A stretch of 64,000 nucleotides of DNA from Phallusia mammillata (taxonomy: Eukaryota > Chordata > Ascidiacea > Phlebobranchia > Ascidiidae), in NCBI GenBank assembly GCA_003260075.1, contig QLIY01000046.1, forward strand, positions 242,081-306,080, written 5' to 3'. The position numbers were made by a program, and so were the translations under genes. The notes beneath the pieces are model-generated. The model saw only the letters and a program-made list of their open reading frames with translations. It was not told the DNA's origin and ran no database searches. Each line of letters opens with the position of its first letter. Position 1 is the first letter of the stretch. This document shows positions 22,822 through 35,011 of this stretch, piece by piece.

Positions 22822-25800
22822 ATGGAAGAAAATGAGTTAGCTCAGCAACTTAAAGACTTGTGTCATAAAAATGGCCGAGAGACGGATGTCAAGAAAACCG
22901 CCAAAGTATTGCACAAACTTGGATTAGTCTACAAAAATCGAAGTCCTGACAGACTGTGCTTGCTCCAAAGTGCTGTTTTGCTGGTTGGTGCAAAGATACG
23001 AAGGCCAGAAAACAGCGACCAAATAACAAAGGACCTTAGGCAACTTTGCTCAGAAGTGTTAAAGCTTGCCGATGCAAAACACCGAAATGTTGATCTGATG
23101 GCTGCTGCTGAACAATTTTACAACCAAGTGGAAACCTACCGAAAGAACTTGATGCCAGAAGTTTTTGAGGCAACACTAGCCCTGAAAAAGTACAGGACTA
23201 TATGCGGAGCCGAAGATACATCGTCCTGCAAGATCATGGCCGTTCAAGAAAAAGTTACTGTCGGCTATTTGAAACTGTTAAAAAATATATCGGATTTTTG
23301 TGTGCATGATGTCATGGGAGATCCTCCTTGTCCCTTTGTTCTTGTGGGCTTGGGTTCACCGGCGCGGAACGAGGTAACTACTCATTCCGATTTTGAGAGC
23401 ATGATCTTGTTAAAAGATGGAGTGGAATTAAACGAAAACTATGAAACTATTTTGATCTACTTCCGCTGGTATTCTGTGCTTATTCAGTTGACTTTGATTT
23501 TATTTGGTGAAATGGTTATCCCGTTTGCAGGGATACCATCACTTAACCACCCAACAATGAAAGAAAACTCTTGGTTTTACGATTCTGTTTGCAACTGCGG
23601 GATCTCCCCTGACGGGTATGCCCCTGCCTCCAGCAAAAATCCTCTTGGCAACGGGATCGATTTCGAACTGATCAAACCTGCGAGCAAAATGTTAATGTAC
23701 CTAGAAACTGGTGAAAAGAACAACTTGGGAGACATTTTAACAAGGACATGTTACGTTGCGGGTGATCGGCAGGTATATGACTGCTATGCTAACAAGCTGA
23801 AATCTGCTCTGGAAATGCAACTAAAAACGCTTCGCTTCGCATTGTCATGTCACAAGGAAATCAAAAACTGCTTTATGAACTACAGCCCTCAAGCAAGTTT
23901 CGTCCTTTTTGAGAATTTAAACAGGTTTGACATAAAGAGGTATATTTATCGTAGCAGCACATTGCTCTTAATGGTTCTCGGAAGGATTTACAAAGTTCCG
24001 GAGTGTTCCAGTTACAGCGTGGTGAAAAAACTTTACGAACTTGGCCACCTATCGAAATCTGCACGAGATAAGCTTCAGTTTGCCGTTGCGATAGCATGTC
24101 TAGCCAGAATGTACTTGTACATGAAATCAGGCGGACAAAACGACATGATTTTAACTAATTCGTTTGATCATGATTTGGTTTGTTACGAGTTAACAGAAGC
24201 AGTGGGAGAGGAAGGGATTGTAGAATACTTTTGCGTGGTTGGATGTTTGCAGAGCATTTTGTTCTTCTCCGTTTATTCGGACCTCCACGTTTTTGATACG
24301 TTACTGCCCAGATTCAGGCAATGGATGACTCCAAAAGCGTATATGCTACTGCGTCGTTTTGACAGGGCTGAAGCGGTACTAGAATCGCCGGCGAAACCAA
24401 TATTGGATCATTACATTTTAAAACAGCAACTTGGTGGCTCACAAGATATACTGCAAGCCAAACGTTATACTTTGCAAGGTGCATGTTGTTTCTCTCGTGG
24501 CAGGTTTAAAGCGGCTTTGAAGTATTTACAACTCGCTGTTGGAATCTATAAACAACAGCATATGGACGATTGGCGCCTAAAATCAGCCATGTGTATGAAT
24601 AGTATTGCACATTGCCACATGCAACTAAAGCAATTTAGACAATGTCATGAGGCCCATTTACAAGCAATGTCTATGCGGCTATTGGACAAGGATCGTAGCA
24701 TCTACGCTGGGCGGTTTGACAGTCTTTTTTCGTTTGGTCATTGCTTGATTCAGCTTGAAAGATATACGAATGCCCTAAAAACTTTACAGAGAGCTCTAGA
24801 AATGCGCCAAAAAACGGCACCAGACCCGAAAAAAGACAGATACGTCGCGCTATGCTTTTCTGCTATAGGCACGTGCCAGTGTCGGCTGGGTAAATTTAGT
24901 GAGGCGTTGGTGTATTTTGAACAAGTGCTGGAAATATACCTAATGCTAACAGCTGATGCGTCACATGACCGTAAAGTGGCTGATACCCATAAGGTGATCG
25001 CAATCAGCCACCATCATTTGCAAGACTATCGTCGAGCTTTAAATCACTTTAAACGTGAACTTGAAATTCGACAAAATTGTTCACCTGGCCAAAACTCTTC
25101 GATTGCCGTTTGTAGATTAAACATTGGGCAATGTTTATGCCAATTGGGTTCAAGCGTGGAAGCATTGGGGTATCTCAATGAAATTGTACAGTTTCGTTTA
25201 CATTTACTGGAGGACTGCGAAGAAATCTTAGCCCTTTCTCTAGTGGCCGAGTGTTACTTCCAAATCGGCAACTATAAAAATTCGTTGGATCTGAATGAAA
25301 AGCTGCTGGATCGTTGGGAGAAATCCAAACACATTGAGACTCACACCTCGCACTTGTCTTGCATAAAAAATGTTGCTGCAACTCAATTTACTTTGAGGAA
25401 ATACGACTTGGCTTCTAAAACCTATTTAAAACTTGCAGGTTGCCACCTTTACAGCACAGAAAAGAATTGCCATGAAATCGCATCTTGTCTAACCTGTGCC
25501 GTGGATTGTCTCATAAAACGAAACAAGTTTCTAGAAGCATTGAAGTGGAGTAAAGTTAATGTGGAATTTCGCAGAACGTTTTTGAGTGAGGACAAAGTTG
25601 GAATGGCGAATTGTTTAAACAACCTTGCCGCGTGCTACTGTTCGACCAACCAGTTAACCGAAGCGGTTGAATATTTCCAAATGGAAGAAGCTGTTCGACG
25701 CCTTAATGCCGTTGTCGATTTTTGGGCGCTTTCCGAGTGCTTGCGCAACATTGCATATGTTCTTGAAGTGCAAGAGAAGTATCAGGAAGCCTCACAGTAT

Positions 25801-26238
25801 TACCAGAATCACGCCGAAGTCCTTCTTAAACATGGCGGACCTAGTAGTGCTGATTGTTTTCACGTTGCGCACGCTTTTAATGACGCTGGAAAATGCCTAC
25901 GAAAGTCGGGCAGTCACTACCAAGCAATATCATGCTTTGTGCAAGCCTTAGATGCGTTTCAAAAGTTACCAAAAAACGACGAAGTCACAATTAGCATTGT
26001 CAACTGTCAAAGCAACATCGGGGAGTGCTTCCTAACGGCAAAAATGTACGAAGAGGCACTTGACCATTTTCAAAAGATGGACGAGGTTCACCGGCTGGAG
26101 AAATACAGAAAGTCACAGTTACTGCGGAGACTAGACCGAATTGCTCGTTGCTACTTTGCCTTACGTCGGTACAGCGATGCATTTCAAACTTACCAAAAGT
26201 ATTCAGCCATCACAGTACAAGATAATGACGAGGCATAA
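22822..26238 (+). CDS. Nucleotidyltransferase-like domain plus TPR protein, single exon
   Basis: A 1138-aa uninterrupted ORF. Residues about 175-195 read LGSPARNEVTTHSDFE, matching the GS-x-AR-x-E...SD-x-E signature of polymerase-beta-type nucleotidyltransferases related to the N-terminal region of protein-PII uridylyltransferase (DUF294-like). A later GNGIDFELIK (about 276-285) could supply the third acidic position. Residues about 545-1125 are a series of roughly 40-residue TPR or kinesin-light-chain-like repeats, typically with GxCxxxLGxxxEAL and AxxYFxxxLEI features. Substrate and function are unknown to me. TPR fusions of this kind suggest a signalling or scaffold role, which is inference. 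An acceptor-like AG (22805-22806) lies 15 nt before the ATG, as in MUL1. A complete single-exon gene beside 10- and 40-exon neighbours is odd. Confidence 0.9.
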   Translation: MEENELAQQLKDLCHKNGRETDVKKTAKVLHKLGLVYKNRSPDRLCLLQSAVLLVGAKIRRPENSDQITKDLRQLCSEVLKLADAKHRNVDLMAAAEQFYNQVETYRKNLMPEVFEATLALKKYRTICGAEDTSSCKIMAVQEKVTVGYLKLLKNISDFCVHDVMGDPPCPFVLVGLGSPARNEVTTHSDFESMILLKDGVELNENYETILIYFRWYSVLIQLTLILFGEMVIPFAGIPSLNHPTMKENSWFYDSVCNCGISPDGYAPASSKNPLGNGIDFELIKPASKMLMYLETGEKNNLGDILTRTCYVAGDRQVYDCYANKLKSALEMQLKTLRFALSCHKEIKNCFMNYSPQASFVLFENLNRFDIKRYIYRSSTLLLMVLGRIYKVPECSSYSVVKKLYELGHLSKSARDKLQFAVAIACLARMYLYMKSGGQNDMILTNSFDHDLVCYELTEAVGEEGIVEYFCVVGCLQSILFFSVYSDLHVFDTLLPRFRQWMTPKAYMLLRRFDRAEAVLESPAKPILDHYILKQQLGGSQDILQAKRYTLQGACCFSRGRFKAALKYLQLAVGIYKQQHMDDWRLKSAMCMNSIAHCHMQLKQFRQCHEAHLQAMSMRLLDKDRSIYAGRFDSLFSFGHCLIQLERYTNALKTLQRALEMRQKTAPDPKKDRYVALCFSAIGTCQCRLGKFSEALVYFEQVLEIYLMLTADASHDRKVADTHKVIAISHHHLQDYRRALNHFKRELEIRQNCSPGQNSSIAVCRLNIGQCLCQLGSSVEALGYLNEIVQFRLHLLEDCEEILALSLVAECYFQIGNYKNSLDLNEKLLDRWEKSKHIETHTSHLSCIKNVAATQFTLRKYDLASKTYLKLAGCHLYSTEKNCHEIASCLTCAVDCLIKRNKFLEALKWSKVNVEFRRTFLSEDKVGMANCLNNLAACYCSTNQLTEAVEYFQMEEAVRRLNAVVDFWALSECLRNIAYVLEVQEKYQEASQYYQNHAEVLLKHGGPSSADCFHVAHAFNDAGKCLRKSGSHYQAISCFVQALDAFQKLPKNDEVTISIVNCQSNIGECFLTAKMYEEALDHFQKMDEVHRLEKYRKSQLLRRLDRIARCYFALRRYSDAFQTYQKYSAITVQDNDEA

Positions 26239-28278
26239 GTTGTTTTTGCGTATGTATCATTGTATAACCATAGCCCTTTTCAAACATTTGCTTGTTTTTA
26301 ATGTTCTTAATTGGTTCTGACTTCCTTAGTTCAATGGTTTGTGGCAGTTAGCAGGTTGTTATTATCTCGACATTATACAGCCCATCAAAATGCACGCTTT
26401 TATTGGCAATTACATTTTCACCATTATTTTACTGCATTTTAGCTTCTTTGTTGAACCCATCTATAGTTTTGCCTTATATCTGTTTTGTTACAATATAAAA
26501 ACAATAAGCAATGCACAGACCATGGCCTGCATGTTTGAACGTGTAGGCTACTGTGGTGTTCATTTCTGTTTTTTGATCCTACGCATTAAATTTGTTTCTG
26601 ATGTTTGTCCTTTTCAACATTACAATGTTTTTTAATTTGCTCAATTGTAATGTTATGTTATTGTGTACATAGTTTGTTTTGATACGTGTACTTTTAATTT
26701 TACATTATTTCGGTTGTTTATTCTTCATATGTTTCACAGATTTTCTCGTCTTTGTTAAATGAAGCATCACCTATTCCACTTTTATTTTACTAAGTTACGT
26801 TTCTACACTGAAGAAGTTTGAACCTCAAATACTGATACGAATTGCACAAATTTAGTTTAAATCTCCTGTTTGGATGAAAGCTGTTTGCTCATTTCAATGG
26901 TAGTGAACAGAAATTATTTCCTGGTGTCTGTTATTACAAAGTTAGCATAAGTTTCACCTGATGGTGTATTTTAACAGTTGCCTGCTTAAAATAACAAAAA
27001 TGCGTTCTCAAAAAACATTTTTAAAAAGGAAACAATGAAGTCAGTTTAGTACTATTTTTGCTTCTGTCTTGACGTTTTAGCGATTTTTTTAAGACTACAG
27101 CATATTATATTGCTGACGTCACGGACGGGTGATGCTGTGTGGCACTTGTGACGCTCGAGCTTTTTTCATGCAGCAAATTTCGATCGTGTTATTCGCCTGA
27201 AAAGTATTTACGATTCCACGGGCTAAACGCATTGCATAAAATCACTTTTTCAAATTTTGCTTAGTTTTAATTTTATCTAAATTAACATTCAATCCGATAG
27301 CTGTAGTCTACGATTCTACACGTCGACGTGGGTAGGTGGGTATCTGCCAACGCAGTCCGTTGAAACGGTAAAAAACAGTTAGGCATTTTTTTCCTGTCGC
27401 ATAAATCAGTTAACGACCCAAAGAATCGTCTAAATTAGTGGTTATTTCAAATTACAATCACAAAACGACTTTCTGGGAACCCAAATCCTGTTTTTAACGG
27501 GACGCCAAAATTATTCAACCATGAGATCAAGTAAAATATGTTTTTGATTTGAAGTTTCTTAATTTCTTTGTGTAATATATTCTAAATATCAAAACTGAGA
27601 TTATTCAAAGATTGCGTTTAAAATAGTGTTCATAAGAGTGCGGAATAAATAAAATCATAACTCAAAAAGTAGCATCCAGTACTGGTCCGGATTTGCAAAT
27701 TCCTGTGATGTTTTCAAAGGGACGCGGTTGTCTTGAAAACGGGATATGTTGCTTTTGCAGTTTGCACTGTCAGATTGTGGATTTGCAGTAGTCTTACTGC
27801 CATGAACATTTAGCTTCCTGTAATTGCGCGGACACTTTGTATTGTCTTGAACATAGCCTTTAATAATCTGTAAACAGGTGCATCGAATAAACCTTCTATA
27901 ATTTATGGGAGCCACAGTAAACTGTTTGTTTTGTTTCGGTTTCTATGTCTCAGTTAATTTATTTGTACTACATGTGGTTTGTAACTTTGTATCATGTAGC
28001 TACCACTGGCAGTAAAAGTTTACCTTACCTTGGTTTCCTTTATTTAATACACATCATATTCAAGCCATGCTTTTTCTACTAAAGCATTCTGATTTTTTCT
28101 ATGGTTGTGGTTTAAAGTATTGTCTCGCAAATTCACCACATGATGAGATATCACTAAGATTTTTTAATGCCATTTTTTACAAACAGGATATTACAGATAC
28201 ATATTTTCTGCATTCCTTTTTGAAACACATGACACACCATAATTTTTACCAAGCATTGTTCACATTGTAATTTCAACA
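26239..28278. other. Intergenic region and CEP290 promoter region
   Basis: No exon is recognised. A TGACGTCA site (27114-27121) about 1.2 kb before the CEP290 start is a possible CREB/ATF site. The rest is AT-rich. Confidence 0.55.
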
Positions 28279-31200
28279 ATGGCGCCTGATGTAAACTGGG
28301 AAATAATTGGTTCCATTGCGAAAGGAGGGCCAAAAACTAATGATGAAGAACATATGGAACAAGTAGCTGATGAGTTAAAGGGCTTGAATGAAAATGATTT
28401 TAAAGATGACAATGAGAAACTGCTTTTGCTTGTGCAATCGGCCAAAACGATTTTGGATGTAAGTTTTTGAAGACAGAGTTGTTCGTAAAATACTGTGTTT
28501 TTGTTTACTGCTCTTGTACTACGTTTTGATATCAATGCATGTACAAAAACAAACTTTGTTTTTTAGTACAGAGAAGCAAGTGTTGAAGAAATTCTGCAAG
28601 AGCAAGCTGATCAACTGGAGGACAAAGAAGTTGAAATTCGTCATCTGCAAAAAGAACTGGATGATGAAAGGGTATAAGTGCCTATATTACTTAACTTCTT
28701 TTGGATCATTTTTACCAAACAAACCTGTTAAATGACCATGGCTAATTGCTAATAAGCTCTTTTGCTGTTGCTGATAAAGGATTTCAAAATGATTTGTTGA
28801 CTCCTGTTAAGTAAAAAGCTAGCATTGTATAAAAAAATATACAGTAATAATTTGTACAGTTAAAATAATTATTTCAAAGCAATAAACTTTACAAAAACCA
28901 TAAAAAAAATCAAAATCATTTCCATGATTGAAATTCATATTGTCAGATTTTAAACTACAGTCAAACTTCGATACTATGCCACCTTGATATTATGCCACCC
29001 TCGCTACTATACCACTTTTGATCGTCACCAACTAAATTCAATAGAAAATATATTTACTATGCCACCCCTTACCCTTGATACTATGACACATGAGAGTACA
29101 GTATTACTGTATTAACGGTCTGGTTCCGGATTGAAAATTGGGCCTTCTGACAATTTTCGGTTTGAGCTCATGATAAAACAGAGAAAACATGAAAAACAAA
29201 CCGTTGAGTAAACAAACGTGGTTAGTTAAGAGGTTTCACGGCTTTGCAGCGAGTTATGTAAATGCCGTTCCGTGCTTGTGTCACGACAAAACTAACAGAT
29301 CTTGTTTGTTCTATGCACGATGTATCTGTTTTTTGTAATAAATTATACTGTATACTGTTCCTTATACTGTATACTGTAATAAATTACAATCGTACAACAC
29401 AATGTTGCATTACAGTACATTGTCACGTCACAAGGCTATTTTTACAACCAACCCTCGCTATTATGCCACCCTCGCTACTATGCCACTTTCTCTCGGTCCC
29501 GAAGGGTGGCATAGTATCGAAGTTTGACTGTAATAGTTTTGTCCCAAACAGCTAACATAGATGCTGTATTTTATTAAACATGTTTTGACAAAGAATTTTA
29601 TCATTATCACACTAAAAATATAAAATGTGTGAAAAAGTCTGGGGATTTAGAGCATACAACAGAATATATGCTACTTAAAAATCTAAACATACATGTCAAT
29701 ATACTTTTTGTCTTGCATAAAAAGATTGAACAGTTCACGTTGAATTTTTGCAGAAATTTGGTGGTGGTAATGTTCCACAAGATGCGGAGTACTACCGGGC
29801 TGAAAACCGACGCCTGATGGCAAGTATGGAGCAGCTGCATGAAGAAGTAAACTCATTAAAACAGGAAATGAGTGATACCACAGCAGAAAGGGACAAAATG
29901 GAACAAGAAATGGATAAAGAACAAAAACTCAGCAAAGATCTCAGAAGAGAGGTAAATGTTTTTGTGGCTCTGTAATATCTTTTTAGTCTGTTCTTTAAAT
30001 AAGTTTAACATTTTTAAGTACTTTAATGTTGCAGGAATTTCTCTAACTGATGCAGTAAATAAATTGCATGCTTTGTTATATGACAGAACAAAGATTTGAG
30101 GCAAGAGTTACGAGACTATCGTGAGGCTCTTGACAATCAACAGCAAATGAAACATTCCACCAAAGGCCTTGAAGATTCTGAAATGAGAGATAAATTGAAT
30201 GAAAAAAATCGACAGATTTCTGACTTGATAACACAAATTACGGTACTTTTTATAAATCTGTGGAATCAATCAACACCATTGTTAGATTGCTGATGTTGTG
30301 TATTGTTTGTAGCAACTTGAAGAACTCAATCGGGAACTGGATGAGGCAAATCGCAATCTTCGTCTGGAAATGGAAAGTGGTCAAGAAGATATGGAAAAGA
30401 TGGTTGATGAATATGAGAAAATGAAAAAAGTTGTTGGTGTATCTGATCACTTTACTGATGATCTTCACAGACAAAATGCACAACTTAAGATCCAAGTAAG
30501 ATTTAAAAAATGTCTTTTATCAAGTTTTGAAGTCAGAGCAGACAAAACAGAAATACACATGTTTTTATTTTTAACCGTATTGGCCAGTTCTAAGAACTTT
30601 TTTACTTGACAACAACATTACATTTGACTATCACAGATCAATACCAACCAGCCATTTTATAAAAATCAGTACTTTTTAAAATAATATTTGAATTTCAAAA
30701 TTGTTTTGACTTGTCCTTTTGTATGCAGAACGGAATTTACAAGCACAACTGCGCTTTTGTTCCATAGCAGCTTTATTTTTTATCAATTTTATACGAACCA
30801 CAGGTGGACGACTTGCGGGACAAACTAGCTGCGAAGGATGAAGAGGAAGAATCAATTGCAAATGCTGTCAGTGAAAAAGTGGAAATGTGGTCAAAGAGGT
30901 TGCAGGAGCGGGATCAGGAAAACGCGGAGCAAGTGCGGACCATCAGTGTGCTGCGGGAAAAGATTGCAGCGGCATCATTGGATAGGGATCGAGTAAATGT
31001 TGAAAGGCTTACTAAGGTATGCATAAGTTCAAGAATGAGAGATCCTGTCTAATACTAGGGTTTCATCAATCAATTTGGAAACTGATCGCAGAAATATTCT
31101 GTACAGCTGTACAATTGTTCGGAACACCTGTTTTATAAAAGTGTTAATTGCCGCAGTATGCACTTATTGGCCCTTATTTTATGAGAAGCGCTAATCCCTT

Positions 31201-31869
31201 TTCAACAGTCCTCAATGATATTACCCCTGTATCAAAACTTTTTGCATATTAGACAACTCTCTATAACCTTGTTTAATTTTTTTTGAAACATGACCCTCAA
31301 AAACTTAAACTTCAAGATTATGTGATCTATATTTCACCAATGTGTTACCTTTCCAAATAAGAGTGGTTTGTAAATGTTGAGCAAACAAAATTGTCTCTTT
31401 GTGTACCTAACAAATCCATTGAGGTTTGAAGTCTTTTGTCTTATTCAGTTTGGCAATAACAACATAGGAGTAACCTGGTTCTCTTGTGAAATTTTAGATT
31501 GCATTAAGAATGCTTTCTACACCTTATTAAAAGCACAACATTTACCCCTCAGTACAAAAAATGAGCAAGTCATGTAACTTTGCGATGAAGAATTGTCGAC
31601 AAAAATATTTGATTATGACAAAGAAAATACCTTAAATCTGTATCAGATACAAACTTGTACTACAAACCTATCTACAAATACATCTATGACAGTACACTAT
31701 TAAAGCGTCCATGAAAAAAATAGGTTACCAAAATAACTATTTAAAACGGGGGGGGGGCTACCCCTCAGTACAAAAAATGAGCAAGTCATGTAACTTTGCG
31801 GTGAAGGATTGTTGACAAAAAAATTTGATTATGACAAAGAAAATACCTTAAATCTGTATCAGATACAAA

Positions 31870-31960
<91 letters not shown>

Positions 31961-34945
31961 TCAACTTGATTGTTTGTTAAATCTTCAGAAAGTTGAAGAC
32001 AGAGATGAGCAAATTAAAGTGTTGCAAGAGGGTCTAAACCAAGCAATTAATGACCTTGAAGAACAAACAGCAATTGTTCAGGATTTGAGAAAAGACAAGG
32101 GAACGAATCGTGAAATTATTGGATACAAATCACAAATAAAGGAACTACAAGTAAGTGTGACTTCAAAGTAGTTCACTGCTGTAATGAAGATCACAAATAC
32201 AGTCAAAACTGTCTTACCCTATTGATACAAACAATGTGTCCAGTACAGTGGTTACAATGGCATTTAATGTTAACTATGTTTAAAAGCAAATTAGTGCAGG
32301 TAGGGGCTAATCCGGTTAATTACTACATTTGTTTAAAGACGTAGACGTCCTAATCCCCAAGTAAATCATCTGGTTATTTCCATAATTCGGTTATTTGCTT
32401 AAAAAACTTGGCGAATTGGGTACTTGATAACCGATTTATTTGTAGTTTGTTTGAAGAAAGAATATTTCTTTTTATTCACTGCTAATGTGTATTTAGGCCA
32501 AGGTACAGCAGAATGAACTTGCTACACAGGAAGCTGAAAAACATCGAGCCACAGCTGAAGATGAAGCGCAAACTAATGATTCTAAACTAACAGAGGCTCT
32601 CAAGCGCATTTCACAACTGGAGTCAGGACAGTATGGCTTAACAGATGCTGTAAATGAAATTAAAGGTTTGTTTTAATAGTTGGCATGAAACCATGTAGCA
32701 GCCACATTGGCTGTTTTTGCGTTTCTTTTTTTAGTATTTGTTTCATTGTTCTTTTTGTAGACTGCAATGATCAGATACGAAAGCGTGAGCTCAAAATACA
32801 AGAACTTACGAAACACATAAACCAGGTGGAAGAAAAACTGAATGATGTAAGTGCAAATTTTACTAGACCTGTTTTTTAACAAACATATGCGACCTTCATT
32901 TGCCACAAAAATAATGTGCTGTATTTCATTTTGTTTACTGATTTTTAATAATGTAAAAATCAGAATCCACAGATGTCTTTTTTCTCACTGCTTTGGAGAG
33001 TTTGTGTTTTTATAAAGCATTTTAAACTTTAAACTAAAAAATAACTAAAAACTTTTTTGTTATCTTTCTCAGTTATTGGAGGAGAATGAGGAATATCGAG
33101 ATCGACTTGGTGTTGCTCCTCGGGACATGGAGGACATTGCACAACTTGGCAAGTCTCGTGCTCTCAGACAACAACAGTACAGAGCAGAAAACCAAATTCT
33201 GCTCAAAGAGATTGAAAAACTGGAGGATGAACGACTTGAACTTAAACAAGAGGTAAAATATTATGTTTATTAATGTGTACATCCTGATCACGGGCCTTTA
33301 TGTCTAAGAAGTGAACACAATATGTTTTTCAAAGATTTATCTTGTAGAAATTGTGATGAATTGAATTGTCTGGTTGTTTCTGGATGTTGATTAAACATTT
33401 GCATGCTTAAAAGCACTATTAAACTTTGTAACAAATAAGTTTGCAAACATAATAGCCAACAGCATGTCAGAAATTTATAATATGTGGTTGTCTAAGTAAA
33501 AAATCAACTTGGGGGGGGGGGTAAACACATTTGCATGCTTAAAAGCAATATTAAACTTTGTAACAAATAAGTTTGCAAACATAATAGCCAACATCATGTC
33601 AGAAATTTATAATATGTGGTTGTCTAAGTAAAAAATCAACTTTGTGATGCATACAATGATTTTTTGTTATTTTAGGTACGTGCTCAAGCACAGTCCTATA
33701 CCCAGAAAGCAATGGGCGAAGGTCTGCACCCAGATGACTTTGAAACTATAAATGACCTCATTGATGAACTGAAGAGAAAACGAAAACTAGGCATCAATAA
33801 AGAAAAGTAACTTTGGTGGTAAATAATCCAAAAAATGGTTGATCATCAAATGACTTTGTTGATTTAGGAAAACAGCAAGTGCAAAGCGAAGTGATACAAG
33901 ACAATTTGTGGAGATTGATAAGTTGAGCCGAGAAGCTGAGTTGATTGAGAAGAAGCTTAGCAATGCTCAAATTGAGAATGTTCAACTCAAAGAGGTAGAT
34001 TTGTTGTTTTTGATGCTTGGTCATGACTAAAATGTGCTGAACAGTGTATACCTAATATAGAATTTCTTCTTATGACATTAAATGTAACTTATTTCTTTTA
34101 CCCAGGCTAAAATAATATGTTTGTTTAGTAGTATAGACTGACATTTTCACTTGCATCTAATACAGTTTATTGAAGTACTAAACAGCTTACTTGATTTTCT
34201 CTTTGAAGGAAAGCAAAACTGTGATTAAAGAAAATGAGCAGCTACGTCTTGCAATGAAAGATATTCTTGATGAACTGAAGAAATCACAACATGCTCCTCA
34301 ACCTGCTGATGTTGTTCGTATTCCATCTCTGGAAAGACTTTTACATGTATGTTGCAATCATTCATAGTTTGGGCAAATTTTTACCAGTTTTGTAAGTGGG
34401 ATTTTAAAGAACCTGTGTTAAATATTTGTTTGTTGAGTTTTTATATTGCTGCAAAAACGTGCCATCTGTATAGCTTTTAGTTACAAAACTGTAACATATT
34501 TGCATAATGTTCAATTTCAGGCTATGGAAGCAAAACAACACAATGATGGCTCTTCATACCTGAAGGGTCAAGTTGATCAACTGACAGGTCGAAACGATGA
34601 ACTTCGATCTGAACTAAAACATGTTCGTGAGCAAAACACAACATTTATCTCGAAAAATGAACTGCTCCAAAGGGAAGTAAGTATTAAATGTTTAAGTTTG
34701 GGTGATTTTTAAAATTCCATGTATTTGGCTTTGTTTTTGGGTGATAAAAAGTTTATGGAAGAAAATATTTGGATATTAATTGAAAATTACCAATGTTGTT
34801 TTTCAATAAAAGTTCTCCTCACTAACAACTTAAATCTAGTATGTTGGGTGATCTTTACAAACGGACCATACATAGTTTTACATGTGTGTGTTTTGTAGTT
34901 TGTCGCTTTATAAGAAATTTGTCCTGCAAGATATGTCATTATCCT

Positions 34946-35011
<66 letters not shown>

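Noticed and set aside
31871-31958. Long G tracts as natural G-quadruplex or polyglycine-coding repeats
   Set aside because: All runs are G on one strand, cluster in two length classes, sit at duplicated flanks and coincide with lost exon sequence. An assembly origin is much more likely.
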